Both the position numbers and the translations under genes were made by a program. Positions 43,992-53,046 of a stretch of 64,000 nucleotides of DNA are shown one piece after another; the first letter of the stretch is position 1; each line of letters begins with the position of its first letter. The notes below the pieces were generated by a model. That model was not told where the DNA came from, ran no database searches, and saw only the letters and a program-made list of their open reading frames with translations. Origin of the DNA: an uncultured Candidatus Saccharibacteria bacterium (lineage in GTDB: Bacteria > Patescibacteriota > Saccharimonadia > Saccharimonadales > Saccharimonadaceae); the NCBI GenBank assembly GCA_937898545.1, contig CALEJV010000003.1, positions 186,001 through 250,000 of the forward strand. Direction: 5' to 3'.

Positions 43992-44674
43992 CTATTTGCT
44001 AAGCTTCTTATAACAAAACCGCGCAAGCTCTGGTGCAATGGTGTCGTATGTCTTGCCAGCGAGCAGACCTCCAGCTTCGGAGAGTTCTACAACTCGTTTA
44101 GCTCATACACAAAATCGCCAGTATTCATAGAAAAGCAAAATACTTCATAGCTAGATGGCTTTTGTGAAGAACGTGAGGTAAGGTCGTAAAAAAGTTGCTC
44201 AAACGTGGTGGGTAATGCTCTAGGTGGCGTCCATCGACGCATTGCGCATTTACTCTGGGCAGTAGTGGCAGCGACAGCGATGCGACGCACCCGATCCGGC
44301 AACTTTTCATTTAGTGCCGGAATGCTGGTGTGTAAATTATCGAATAAACTCCAGTTGTTATCGCAATTATTGTGGCATATAGCGAAGGGCTGCTTTGTGG
44401 TGATAAGCTGATGAACTTGCTTAGATAAGTGTCCAACTACTATGCCGTATCGCCCGTCTTTTGCGGGTACTTCGCCGGAGGTTCCGTCCACTGTTGCATT
44501 TGAGACAACATGAGATGCAATACGTTGCGAGAAAAGGTCGCTTGCTGTAGTTGGCTGTGTTTGCAACGAGCGATGCAACCATACAAAAGTAACTATGAAA
44601 ACCAGTAGTAACACCGTAATGATAATGCCAATAACGAAATGCTTAGACTTGGTGGTGTGTGAACTAGCTTCCAT
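43992..44674 (-). CDS. Membrane-anchored hypothetical protein, probably frameshifted near its end
   Basis: From the ATG at 44674 the frame is open to a TAG at 44087 (195 residues): one membrane helix at about 14-36 and an extracytoplasmic domain with four cysteines. Just before that stop the neighbouring frame continues as a plausible C-terminus (KRVVELSEAGGLLAGKTYD... to a TAG at 43992). A single-base change in the AAA of CTAAACG would restore one frame, giving about 227 residues. Coordinates here cover the restored form. TATACT lies 15 nt before the ATG. Function unknown. Alternatives: natural -1 shifting, a true mutation or an assembly error. Confidence 0.55.
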
Positions 44675-44800
44675 ATATCTTAATACAAGTATACCACCTT
44701 GTCGCAATGATGGGTATGATACTACAATAGCTGTGGTATTTTCCCTTGTGATAGCTGTACGAGGGGTTTATCTCGGTTGCCTACATTCAGTGTAATCCAC

Positions 44801-44824
44801 TAAAATACTCGCCACGATGGGCGA
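44801..44824 (-). terminator. tRNA-Leu(UAG) terminator
   Basis: CTCGCC-N5-GGCGAG hairpin followed on the minus strand by TATTTTA, about 70 nt after the tRNA. Confidence 0.75.
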
Positions 44825-44893
44825 GCGTTCTTTGTTATCCAAAACCGTATCCCGGCCTATTTCGATTGGAGGTGGTTTAGATAAGAGTTTGTT

Positions 44894-44979
44894 TGGTGCG
44901 GATGAAAGGACTTGAACCTTCACGCCACGAGGGCACATGCTCCTAAGGCATGCGTGTCTACCAATTCCACCACATCCGC
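44894..44979 (-). tRNA. tRNA-Leu (anticodon UAG)
   Basis: 86-nt class II tRNA with encoded CCA end. Acceptor stem GCGGATG/CATCCGC, D-loop AATTGGTAGA, anticodon loop CTTAGGA (anticodon TAG, reading CUA and other CUN codons), long variable arm, and T-loop GTTCAAGTC. Its 3' flank resembles that of the second tRNA-Leu at 59595. Confidence 0.95.
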
Positions 44980-45022
44980 ATAGCAAGGTTATTATACCAA
45001 ATGAGCTGGTGTATCTGCAACC

Positions 45023-45577
45023 TTAGCTGCGTCCATCAGCTCGGCGGAAAAAGGTGAGGTGTGCGTTTCCATAACTACGATTGTCCACCACAACAATGTC
45101 GTTTGCTAATTTTGGCCCCTCACCTATTCCTGTATGTGATAATACCATAAATCCGCCTGGTTTGAGAAGGGCAAAAAGCCGGCTAACTGCTGCAAGCTGG
45201 AGATCGTGGTAGGGCGGGTCGGCAAAGATGATATCGAAGGCTTCGCCACGGTAGGTGCCAAGCCATGGGTCGACACCAGCTTTGACTGCAGTAGCAGATG
45301 AATCAGCACCGAGCGCTGCGATATTTTTGCAGAGGATGGTAAAGGCGAGGCGATCACGCTCGACAAACACTGCCTGGCGAGCTCCACGGCTCAACGCCTC
45401 TAGACCAACGGCACCAGTGCCAGCAAAGACATCGAGAACGCGGGCATCCTGCACTGCATCGCCAAGCGAATTAAACAGCGCATTGCGCACTCGCTCGCCC
45501 ATGGGATGGGTACGGCGATTATCTGGTGCATCGAGCCAACGCCCGCCATAGCGTCCAGCAATTACTCGGACTTTCAT
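45023..45577 (-). CDS. rsmD: 16S rRNA (guanine-966-N2)-methyltransferase
   Basis: RsmD (184 residues), methylating G966 in 16S rRNA during 30S assembly. N-terminal VIAGRYGGRWL, conserved PMGERVRNALFNSLG, SAM-binding VLDVFAGTGAVGLEALSRGA, and the catalytic FADPPYHD (DPPY). Start at 45577 overlaps the preceding stop by 4 nt (ATGA), so it is coupled to the gene upstream. The tRNA-Leu gene follows on the same strand's left side but upstream in the transcription order, so it is read separately. Confidence 0.93.
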   Translation of the reverse strand: MKVRVIAGRYGGRWLDAPDNRRTHPMGERVRNALFNSLGDAVQDARVLDVFAGTGAVGLEALSRGARQAVFVERDRLAFTILCKNIAALGADSSATAVKAGVDPWLGTYRGEAFDIIFADPPYHDLQLAAVSRLFALLKPGGFMVLSHTGIGEGPKLANDIVVVDNRSYGNAHLTFFRRADGRS

Positions 45578-46392
45578 AATGGATAAGCCTCGCATAGTGC
45601 ACTGTACCACGCGAAGGTAACAGTGCGAATAATCTCTGGGATAAGCTCATTGCGCGTCTGCAAGGCTAAGCCCGCCGTCCAGCCATTACGCCAAAAAGTG
45701 TGATACATATCAAGTGCATACACCCGCTGCACTGCTCGCAAAAAGACCGCCTCCAGGCCAAGCTGCTCTGCCTCGGCTACCCACTCGGGCGATGGGCAGG
45801 TGTCTGCAAAACGGGCAGTGCGCATCGAGGCGGCCACACCAAGCTCAAAGAGAATATGCGTTGCAAAGACGCCTTTCGCTCCCCAGTATTCCCAGTTTTT
45901 GTTGATGGTATCGAGCCCCGTCGTCCCGTGAATGAAGTTCTTATCTAAGACGGTAAGGCGCTCCTCTTTGGGGCGACCCCAGAGTTCCTCGATTTTATCA
46001 CTCAGCGGATAGTGATGAGCCGGCGTGAGGCCATCGACGATAGCGTGCGACATCCACGCTGCCTCAAAGGCGGCACGCACTGTGTTGTTTTGGCGTAGTG
46101 CTTGAACAAGATTGTAATGATGATCGAGAATCATAACGACGAGGTCGCGGTCGTCTGGCTTGGTAGGGTCGATGTAGTGCCAGGGTTCATCGACACTGGG
46201 GCTTTTGCGTTTGATACCGTCGGGACCATTATTGCCTTCGAAATGGAGAATGTCGCGCGAGCTCGGGAAGTGGAGAATGGCGACATGGTGGCTGCACATC
46301 TGGCCAAGGTCGCGCCGTGCGAGCTGGTCGATTCGCTGATGAACACCAACCAAGTGCCCCGACTGGTCTCGAAAGGTTGTTCCACTGTACAT
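45574..46392 (-). CDS. Putative zinc-dependent phospholipase/hydrolase-like protein
   Basis: 272 residues, no signal peptide. Rich in conserved His and Asp at positions that suit a helical metal site like phospholipase C/P1 nuclease folds: GHLVGVHQRID, HVAILHFPSSRDILHFEGNNGPDG, ILDHHYNLVQAL, SHAIVDGLTPAHHYP. No family can be named with certainty. It is the first gene of a two-gene operon with rsmD (ATGA overlap). TATACT (46402-46407) is 9 nt before the ATG. A membrane- or envelope-related hydrolase is a guess. Confidence 0.6.
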   Translation of the reverse strand: MYSGTTFRDQSGHLVGVHQRIDQLARRDLGQMCSHHVAILHFPSSRDILHFEGNNGPDGIKRKSPSVDEPWHYIDPTKPDDRDLVVMILDHHYNLVQALRQNNTVRAAFEAAWMSHAIVDGLTPAHHYPLSDKIEELWGRPKEERLTVLDKNFIHGTTGLDTINKNWEYWGAKGVFATHILFELGVAASMRTARFADTCPSPEWVAEAEQLGLEAVFLRAVQRVYALDMYHTFWRNGWTAGLALQTRNELIPEIIRTVTFAWYSALCEAYPL

Positions 46393-46785
46393 ATCTCATA
46401 TAGTATAGCAGATTTTGGCGTGGCTGAATCGTTACTATGGATGTGTTTTGTTGAGATTATCCACGTTTCGTTATTTTGATGGTATTCCATGCTACTCAGT
46501 GGAGTGTAGCGAGCTGATACTATGCGAGCAGGAGTGGCCTGATTGATTTTGCTTGTCTACCCGCTCTTGCGTTTCTTCTCCGAAAATACTACGTATACCT
46601 AGTATTCCTCATACTATATAGATTTGATGACTTTATGTAACAAACAGTAGCTGCATTTCATTAGATGAAATGATGAAAATTACTATAAGGAGAAGGTTTG
46701 GAATGTGGGCGAAATACTCTAAAATGACATTCTCAACCCTAAATGGGCGAGAATGGAGAGAATGAAAAAAGGTAGAATTAAAAAT
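46393..46785. other. Intergenic region with inverted repeats and a possible 20-codon ORF
   Basis: About 410 nt between the 46392 gene and recG. It contains the promoter of the 46392 gene at its left edge, an inverted repeat ATTTCAT-TAG-ATGAAAT near 46654-46670, and a small ORF at 46703-46765 (20 codons, MWAKYSKMTF...) preceded by AAGGAGA. Part of that ORF forms an ATTCTC/GAGAAT hairpin. Expression of the small ORF is unsupported. Nothing else is seen. Confidence 0.4.
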
Positions 46786-46799
46786 AGGTAAGATTACCT
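46777..46799 (-). terminator. recG terminator
   Basis: Minus strand AGGTAA-TC-TTACCT followed by ATTTTTAAT. Confidence 0.75.
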
Positions 46800-46803
46800 C
46801 AGC

Positions 46804-48834
46804 TTAATTAAGTGTCGTGAGTCGTTGATTGCGTTGCACGGCTGCCTGGAGCTCTGGGTAGTGTTCGAGTGAATCACCACTGGTGATAAAGGTTTGGGCT
46901 GCTTTTTGGGCTCGGGCGATTGCCTTGCTGTCGGCCAGGCTCGCAATGCGCAGATTGAGCGCGCCGTGCTGGGCTTTGCCGTAAATTTCGCCTGGGCCAC
47001 GGAGCTGCATATCGACTTCTGCCAAGTGGAAGCCGTCGCTAGAAGCCTCCACCTCGCGCAGACGCTGGCTCGGCCTACTATGGTTATTAAGCAAAAGATA
47101 GCAGTAGCTCTGGCGTGTGCCACGTCCCACTCGGCCACGCAGCTGGTGGAGCTGGGCAAGACCAAATCGCTCAGCATCCTCGATCATCATTACTGTCGCA
47201 TTTGGCACATCAACACCAACTTCTACTACTGTGGTACTCACGAGAATATCATACGCATGCTGGTGAAATTCTTGCATCACCCGTTCTTTGTCAGCAGGCT
47301 TCATCTTGCCGTGAAGCAAGCCAATTCGCCATCGGCCTAAGGTGCTGCTCTTGAGGTGGCGCACGGTTGCTTCAACACTGCGCGCGTCATTGTCGGGGTT
47401 GTCATCGATGAGGCTGCAGACGACATAGGCTTGGCTGCCGGCCTCGAGCTCCTTCGTGACGCGTTGGTATAGGGCTGGGCGCGAGGCGGGAGAAATAATT
47501 TTGGTGATGATCGGCTGGCGACCTGCCGGGCGCTGGCTAATAATGCTAATATCAAGCTCGCCATAGACGGTCAGGGCAAGGCTGCGGGGGATCGGTGTTG
47601 CTGTCATAGCAAGTAGGTGTGGCATATGGCCGGATTTATCAAGTAGCTTCTGGCGCTGCGTCACGCCAAAGCGATGCTGCTCGTCGATTATCACAAAGCC
47701 AAGCCGTGCAAAATTCACCGAGTCTTGGATGAGTGCGTGCGTTCCTACTACGACATCTATCTCGCCACGTGCAATTCGCTGCATAAGCTCACTACGCGTA
47801 GCACCGGTCACGCTGCCAGTCAGCAGCCCAACTTTGATGCCAAAGGGCGTAAGTAATGCATCGAGCGTGGCGGCGTGCTGACGGGCAAGAATCTCTGTTG
47901 GTGCCATCAAGGCGGTTTGGTAGCCAGTACTAGCAGCCTGACGAGCGGCCAGGCCAGCGACCACTGTTTTGCCACTACCCACGTCACCTTGGAGGAGGCG
48001 ATTCATTGGTGTACTACGCTGAAAGTCTTGCAGGATATCCCAGGCTGCTCGGCGTTGATCGTCTGTGAGAGTAAAGGGTAGAGCATTCACAAATGACTTC
48101 ACGATAGCTTGCTCAAATGGTATGACATAGCCCTGGAGCTGAGCATGCGCCTGGCGATTGAGCTGACTAGCAAGCAGCAAGCTAAAGAGTTCCTCAAAGG
48201 CAAAGCGCTGGCGTGCTCTTGCGACATCCTCTGATGTGGTAGGGAAATGCATCGCAAGCAGCGCCTCGCTCCGGCTCATTAAGCCTTCGCGTGCAACAAT
48301 GTGTGAGGGGAGTGTCTCGGGCAGCATTGTTATCAGTGGCCGTAGCTCAGTGAGTAGTTTGCGCACTAGTTGGCTTTTGAGGCCGTGTACTGCGTGGTAG
48401 ATGGGCAGCAGGTTGGTGTCATGATGAGCAAGCTCTTTGACACGCTCGGCACTTGGGTTGGTGAGTTGGTAGCGGCCATTCTTATACTCAAATTGTCCCC
48501 GAAAGTAACATTCATCCCCGCTCGCAAGCTGCTGCACTCGATACGGTTGGTTAAACCACACGGCGTTGAGCTTGCCCGAGCTATCTGCCAGTACTGCTGT
48601 GGTAATGCGGAGACCACGCCGCACCGTGCGCGTGCTGATTGATTCGCAGCGCGCCGTGATCGTCACATTGCCTGGTGTCAGCGTTGCGATTGAACTCGCC
48701 GCAGTAAAATCATCGTGCTTGCGTGGCAAAAACATGATGAGATCATTGACGGTCAAGAGCCCAGCCTGAGCCAGTTGCTCAGCTGTTTTTGGCCCAACGC
48801 CTTTGATCTGGGAGAGTTGTGTCGATAGATTCAC
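46804..48834 (-). CDS. recG: ATP-dependent DNA helicase RecG
   Basis: RecG (676 residues), which reverses stalled forks and branch-migrates junctions. N-terminal wedge/OB domain (GVGPKTAEQLAQAGL, then OB fold to about residue 150), helicase motifs I (LLQGDVGSGKTVVA), Ia (MAPTEILARQH), II (VIIDEQHRFGV), III (TATPIPRSLAL), V (TTVVEVGVDVPNAT) and VI (QLRGRVGRG). Start is a GTG at 48834, since TACAAT ends 6 nt upstream: leaderless with a GTG start. Followed by its own terminator. Confidence 0.96.
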   Translation of the reverse strand: MNLSTQLSQIKGVGPKTAEQLAQAGLLTVNDLIMFLPRKHDDFTAASSIATLTPGNVTITARCESISTRTVRRGLRITTAVLADSSGKLNAVWFNQPYRVQQLASGDECYFRGQFEYKNGRYQLTNPSAERVKELAHHDTNLLPIYHAVHGLKSQLVRKLLTELRPLITMLPETLPSHIVAREGLMSRSEALLAMHFPTTSEDVARARQRFAFEELFSLLLASQLNRQAHAQLQGYVIPFEQAIVKSFVNALPFTLTDDQRRAAWDILQDFQRSTPMNRLLQGDVGSGKTVVAGLAARQAASTGYQTALMAPTEILARQHAATLDALLTPFGIKVGLLTGSVTGATRSELMQRIARGEIDVVVGTHALIQDSVNFARLGFVIIDEQHRFGVTQRQKLLDKSGHMPHLLAMTATPIPRSLALTVYGELDISIISQRPAGRQPIITKIISPASRPALYQRVTKELEAGSQAYVVCSLIDDNPDNDARSVEATVRHLKSSTLGRWRIGLLHGKMKPADKERVMQEFHQHAYDILVSTTVVEVGVDVPNATVMMIEDAERFGLAQLHQLRGRVGRGTRQSYCYLLLNNHSRPSQRLREVEASSDGFHLAEVDMQLRGPGEIYGKAQHGALNLRIASLADSKAIARAQKAAQTFITSGDSLEHYPELQAAVQRNQRLTTLN

Positions 48835-48909
48835 TTTTTTATTGTACCGCACCTGGTGTAAATGCGCTGCCCTGTGCTATAGTATAAGCAGTAAGCTAAC
48901 GGGGGAAAT

Positions 48910-50508
48910 GTGAGTAAAATTGCAAATTATTTACGCAGTCATATTGCCGGGTCTGTTTCGACTCGGGCCGATTGGCGTGCGTCAGTCAGTGCAGATGCCG
49001 GTATTCTAGCTGCAACACCAGAACTTGTGGTAGTGCCACGCGTCGTGAGTGATATTCGCAAGATCACCCGTTTTGCCTGGCAAATGGCTGAGAAGGGCCA
49101 CACGATACCAGTCGTCACACGCGGCGCTGGCTGTGGTGCGCTGGGTGGTGCCGTGGGGCAGGGGATATTGCTCGATACGGCAGCCCTTGACACAATCTTT
49201 GAATATGATAGCAAATCGCAGCGAGTTCGTGTCCAGCCAGGTGCACCAGCGCGCAGTGTAGCGGCAGCGCTGAGCATGCATGGTGCTGGTGTCGGGCCGC
49301 TGACTGGCCAGCGAGGTACAGTTGGCGGAGTCATTGCAGCTGGTGCACACGGAACACTGCTAAGCCGAGTGACCGATCCAGCCGAAGCGATTGACCAGAT
49401 CGAGGTTGTGCTTGCCAATGGCGACGTCATGCAGACAGAGCGTCTCTCGCGGCGTGAGCTCAGCCGGCGCAAGGGTTTGCCTGGGTTTGAAGGGGATATT
49501 TATCGTGGTGTCGATGCGATTATTACTGATAATGCAGCGCTGATCGAGCAGATTAACCCCAATGATACGTCTGGTTATAGTGGTATTGCGCGGGTTAAGC
49601 AACCGGACGGGACGTTTGACCTTGGGCCGCTCTTTGTGGGGAGCGAGGGAACGCTAGGGATCATTGACGAGCTTATTCTCAAGACAGAATTCTTTAGCTT
49701 TCGCAAGACAATGGCAGCTCTGGTATTTCGGAATAGTAGCGAGGCTCAGGCGGCGATTGATGACATTGACGCACTCCAGCCGGCGCAGCTTAGCTATCTC
49801 GACGCAGCGATTTTTGAGCAGCTCCACCGCGATGGCAAGAAGTATGCTTTTTATGAGGAAGCTGCCCAGCAGTTTACGCCGCAGGCAGTTTTGCTCGTGA
49901 CACTCGATGACTTTAACACTCGGACACGTGCTCGCAAACAGGCCAAGCTTGAGCAGCTGCAATCTGTGGGTGAGACGGTCGTCACTATCGCTGAAGATGA
50001 CAGTGATGAAGATGTAGCGGCAGGGTTTGCTGCGCTCGATCAGTATCGCTGGCCCGATGCCGCGCATATTGGGGCACCGCGCTTGTTTGAGGGGTTCTAT
50101 GTGCCACCGCAGCGCTTCGAAGAATTTGCTCGGGCGCTCATGCCGCTTGCTCGGGCGTTGCAGTTGCCGCTACCTCTTGCTGGCTACCCTAGCTTGAATC
50201 TCTACGGCGTCTATCCGCGCCTCTCGCTCCGCAAGGTGAGTGATAAGCAAAAGATTTTTAAGCTCTACGACGAGCTTACTAAGCTGCTTGCGCTATATGA
50301 TGGCCATTTGGTGATGAGTGGTGGTGAGGGCCGGCTCAAAACGCGCTTCGTCCGTGCTACGCAAAACCCAGACCTTACAGCTCTCTACCAGCAAATCAAA
50401 CAGCTTTTCGACCCTCACGGTATTCTTAATCCTGGTACAAAAACCACCCTGCAAGCCCGCACTATTACTGCAATGCTACGCAATGAATATACGGTGGATT
50501 GGCGATAA
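48910..50508 (+). CDS. FAD-linked oxidase (GlcD/FAD_binding_4 family)
   Basis: 532 residues. FAD-binding PCMH domain with TRGAGCGALGGAVGQGILLDT, the TGQRGTVGGVIAAGAHGT pyrophosphate loop and LFVGSEGTLGIIDELILKTE, then a FAD-oxidase C-terminal domain ending in the FDPHGILNPG signature. The family oxidises 2-hydroxy acids (glycolate, lactate) and similar substrates, passing electrons to a carrier. Start GTG at 48910 follows GGGGGAA. It is upstream of an aldehyde dehydrogenase gene (85 nt apart), suggesting a small oxidative pathway. Substrate unknown; no iron-sulphur partner gene adjacent. Confidence 0.85.
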   Translation: MSKIANYLRSHIAGSVSTRADWRASVSADAGILAATPELVVVPRVVSDIRKITRFAWQMAEKGHTIPVVTRGAGCGALGGAVGQGILLDTAALDTIFEYDSKSQRVRVQPGAPARSVAAALSMHGAGVGPLTGQRGTVGGVIAAGAHGTLLSRVTDPAEAIDQIEVVLANGDVMQTERLSRRELSRRKGLPGFEGDIYRGVDAIITDNAALIEQINPNDTSGYSGIARVKQPDGTFDLGPLFVGSEGTLGIIDELILKTEFFSFRKTMAALVFRNSSEAQAAIDDIDALQPAQLSYLDAAIFEQLHRDGKKYAFYEEAAQQFTPQAVLLVTLDDFNTRTRARKQAKLEQLQSVGETVVTIAEDDSDEDVAAGFAALDQYRWPDAAHIGAPRLFEGFYVPPQRFEEFARALMPLARALQLPLPLAGYPSLNLYGVYPRLSLRKVSDKQKIFKLYDELTKLLALYDGHLVMSGGEGRLKTRFVRATQNPDLTALYQQIKQLFDPHGILNPGTKTTLQARTITAMLRNEYTVDWR

Positions 50509-50592
50509 AGCTTTGCAGGGGAAGTGTATTTGCTATTTGTCGCAATTGATTTCTTTGTCGTGCCTCAATAAAATGGAGAAAGAAAGAGGCTA

Positions 50593-52029
50593 ATGAATAT
50601 GAGTGTTGATCATCGAATGATATCCCGTAACCCCGCCACCAACGAACCAATCTGGTCTGGAAATCTTGCGGATGACGATACAATCGCACAGGCTGTTTCT
50701 ACCGCAACGCGTGCACAGCACACATGGGAGGCGACACCGCTTGATGCGCGCAAAGACATTATCCGCGCCTTTGCCGATCAAGTGACGACACATAGCGAAG
50801 ATGCTGCACGCATTATTTCGCAGGATAATGGCAAGCCACTCTGGGAAGCACGCACTGAAGTCAAATCACTTGGTAATAAAGTACAGGCAGTCTTCGACGC
50901 CTATGATCAACAGGCTCAGACAGTTACGAAACAAGTCAATGGACGCCAGTCGGTGACGCGTTATCGACCTCATGGTGTTATGGCAGTGCTGGGGCCGTAC
51001 AACTTCCCAATGAGCATGCCAAATAGCCATGTCATGCCTGCTCTTCTTGCTGGCAATACTGTGATTTTCAAACCAAGCGAGAAAGTGCCATATGCTGGTG
51101 AGTACTACGCGCAACTCTGGCAACAGGCTGGACTGCCAGATGGGGTGCTTCGGGTTATTCATGGTGATGGAGACGTAGCGCAAAAGCTCATTGCACACCC
51201 TCAGGTAAACGGCGTCCTTTTCATCGGTAGTCGAGCGGCTGGCGTGTCAATCGAAAAACAGCTTGCTGGTGCACCAGACAAGATCTGCGCCCTCGAGATG
51301 GGTGGCAATAGCCCACTTGTCATCTGGGACTATGATGATGTACGCCTCGCAGTGCACATTGCGGTGCAGTCTGGCTATATCTCAAGCGGCCAACGCTGCT
51401 CATCGGCGCGGCGGCTTATCGTCAATAGCGCGATTGCAGACGAGTTTATTCCTGCACTTCGTCAAGCGGTTGAGAGTATTGTCGTTGGTAATCAGTTTGA
51501 TACCAATCCAACGCCTTTCATGGGTCCGTTGGTTGACTATGGGGCGGTTCGTCATTTCTTTGATAAGTACCATGCTGCCGTCTCAGCTGGCGCGCATGTT
51601 CTCGTTCCGGCTGAACCAATCCTGACGCTTGGTGACAACTTTGTCAGTCCTGGGTTGATCGATGTCACTGGTGTGCCCTTACCAGATGAAGAGATCTTTG
51701 GACCACTCCTTCAGGTGTCGACAGTTCAGACCCTGGCCGAAGCAATTACCCAAGCAAACGCAACACAGTTTGGTCTTGCTGCTGGCATCGTTACTTGTGA
51801 GCGTGCACAATACGAAACATTCTACCAGCAAACAAAGGCAGGCATCATCAACTGGAACCAGCCACTGACTGGTGCAACGACTGCGGCACCATTTGGTGGA
51901 GCGAAGGCTAGTGGCAATTACCGATCGGCTGGATTCCTGTCGGTTGACTACTGCTCATACCCATGCGCGTCAATTGAGGATGCGTCACCAGCGGTGCCAA
52001 CGACGTTGCCGGCTGGGGTGGTGTATTAA
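50593..52029 (+). CDS. Aldehyde dehydrogenase, AstD-like
   Basis: 478 residues. NAD(P)-dependent aldehyde dehydrogenase: nucleotide region GPYNFPMSMPNSHVMPALLAGNTV, KPSEKVP, GSRAAG, catalytic Glu in LEMGGNSPLV and catalytic Cys in SSGQRCSSARR. It is closest in pattern to AstD (succinylglutamate semialdehyde dehydrogenase), especially KPLWEARTEV, RPHGVMAVLGPYNFP and SSGQRCSSARR. No other arginine-succinyltransferase pathway gene is nearby, so substrate is open. Shine-Dalgarno AGAGG 5 nt before the ATG. Probably follows the FAD oxidase in one operon. Confidence 0.85.
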   Translation: MNMSVDHRMISRNPATNEPIWSGNLADDDTIAQAVSTATRAQHTWEATPLDARKDIIRAFADQVTTHSEDAARIISQDNGKPLWEARTEVKSLGNKVQAVFDAYDQQAQTVTKQVNGRQSVTRYRPHGVMAVLGPYNFPMSMPNSHVMPALLAGNTVIFKPSEKVPYAGEYYAQLWQQAGLPDGVLRVIHGDGDVAQKLIAHPQVNGVLFIGSRAAGVSIEKQLAGAPDKICALEMGGNSPLVIWDYDDVRLAVHIAVQSGYISSGQRCSSARRLIVNSAIADEFIPALRQAVESIVVGNQFDTNPTPFMGPLVDYGAVRHFFDKYHAAVSAGAHVLVPAEPILTLGDNFVSPGLIDVTGVPLPDEEIFGPLLQVSTVQTLAEAITQANATQFGLAAGIVTCERAQYETFYQQTKAGIINWNQPLTGATTAAPFGGAKASGNYRSAGFLSVDYCSYPCASIEDASPAVPTTLPAGVVY

Positions 52030-52043
52030 ATAACTAAAGTGAG

Positions 52044-52071
52044 TTGACATAGATAGTAAATGGTGTATGAT
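52044..52071 (+). promoter_or_regulatory. Promoter of the 52078 gene
   Basis: TTGACA (52044-52049), 16-nt spacer, TATGAT (52066-52071); ATG 6 nt later. Leaderless. Confidence 0.7.
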
Positions 52072-52077
52072 AATGCC

Positions 52078-52971
52078 ATGAAACAATCCTATCCTCTAGC
52101 ACAACTGCGAAGTATCCTGCTCTATCTGTCAATCAGCTTACTAACATTGTGCGCGCTTCTCGGGATTCTTGCAGCACTATCACAAGAAGTTGATTGGCGA
52201 ATCCTATTGACGACATTCTGTGCTGCAATCGCATCATTGATTGCCATGAGCAATATATCACGACTTGCCGATAACCGAATAGTTATAAAAATTCTATCTA
52301 TCATATCAATTATCTTCAACGCCCAGTGGTTTGTTGGTGCGTTTGCCCTCCAGTGGAACCTCTATCGGATCCTTGGTTTTTGTCGGCCCTCTATCAGCAC
52401 AAGGAATCGATACAATAGGCATTATAGCGAGGAATATAATTACGATTATAATGACTATACTAGCTATGATTACGAAGGTCGTGCTCAAGCACGAATATGC
52501 AGCGACTTCCTCTCAATTGCGACGAAACTTACACTCACAGCGTTAATTATTACACTACTCATTACATTAAGTACAAAGATTTTGTCATACGCCAACAAGA
52601 ACTCTTTCATCATAGGAATAAAAATGATGACTGTTACTTGCGCCAGTCTTTTAAGTATGGCATGTTTGAGTATGGTATGGTTTAATGTGCGAGATACGTC
52701 AAGTACGCTACGTTTTTTGATAGTTTTTGGTATACTCACTGTATTTGGTTTAATAGTAACGCCTATTTTGGTACATCTAGAGAAGGTACAGCGCTACCTC
52801 CAACCTGCACAACCAAATACACTAGTACAGAATGAGCAGCAGCTTCGGCACGAGATTGAACGCCAGGTGCGGGCACAAATTGCTGCTGAGCAGCAAGCAG
52901 CAAAAGCGGAGGAACAAGCTCAAGTACCTCCCACAGCTTCGAATGAAGATGGTGCAATGCATGATGTGTAG
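52078..52971 (+). CDS. Polytopic membrane protein with coiled tail
   Basis: 297 residues, not recognised. Helices at about 12-33, 42-60, 68-90, 150-170, 180-200, 205-225; a Tyr/Asn/Asp-rich loop (residues 110-135) lies between helices 3 and 4; the C-terminal 60 residues are a Glu/Gln/Ala coiled segment. Codon use is AT-rich. It is the first gene of the accessory island. The in-frame ATG at 52060 is excluded because it lies within the promoter. No function can be offered. Confidence 0.65.
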   Translation: MKQSYPLAQLRSILLYLSISLLTLCALLGILAALSQEVDWRILLTTFCAAIASLIAMSNISRLADNRIVIKILSIISIIFNAQWFVGAFALQWNLYRILGFCRPSISTRNRYNRHYSEEYNYDYNDYTSYDYEGRAQARICSDFLSIATKLTLTALIITLLITLSTKILSYANKNSFIIGIKMMTVTCASLLSMACLSMVWFNVRDTSSTLRFLIVFGILTVFGLIVTPILVHLEKVQRYLQPAQPNTLVQNEQQLRHEIERQVRAQIAAEQQAAKAEEQAQVPPTASNEDGAMHDV

Positions 52972-53011
52972 CCTGATTGATGAGTTAACAATGGGTGATT
53001 GGTGTTGTAGA

Positions 53012-53040
53012 TTGACGGCAACTCAATAATTCCCTATGAT
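53012..53040 (+). promoter_or_regulatory. Promoter of the 53047 gene
   Basis: TTGACG (53012-53017), 17-nt spacer, TATGAT (53035-53040); ATG 6 nt later, so leaderless. Confidence 0.7.
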
Positions 53041-53046
53041 CAGATC

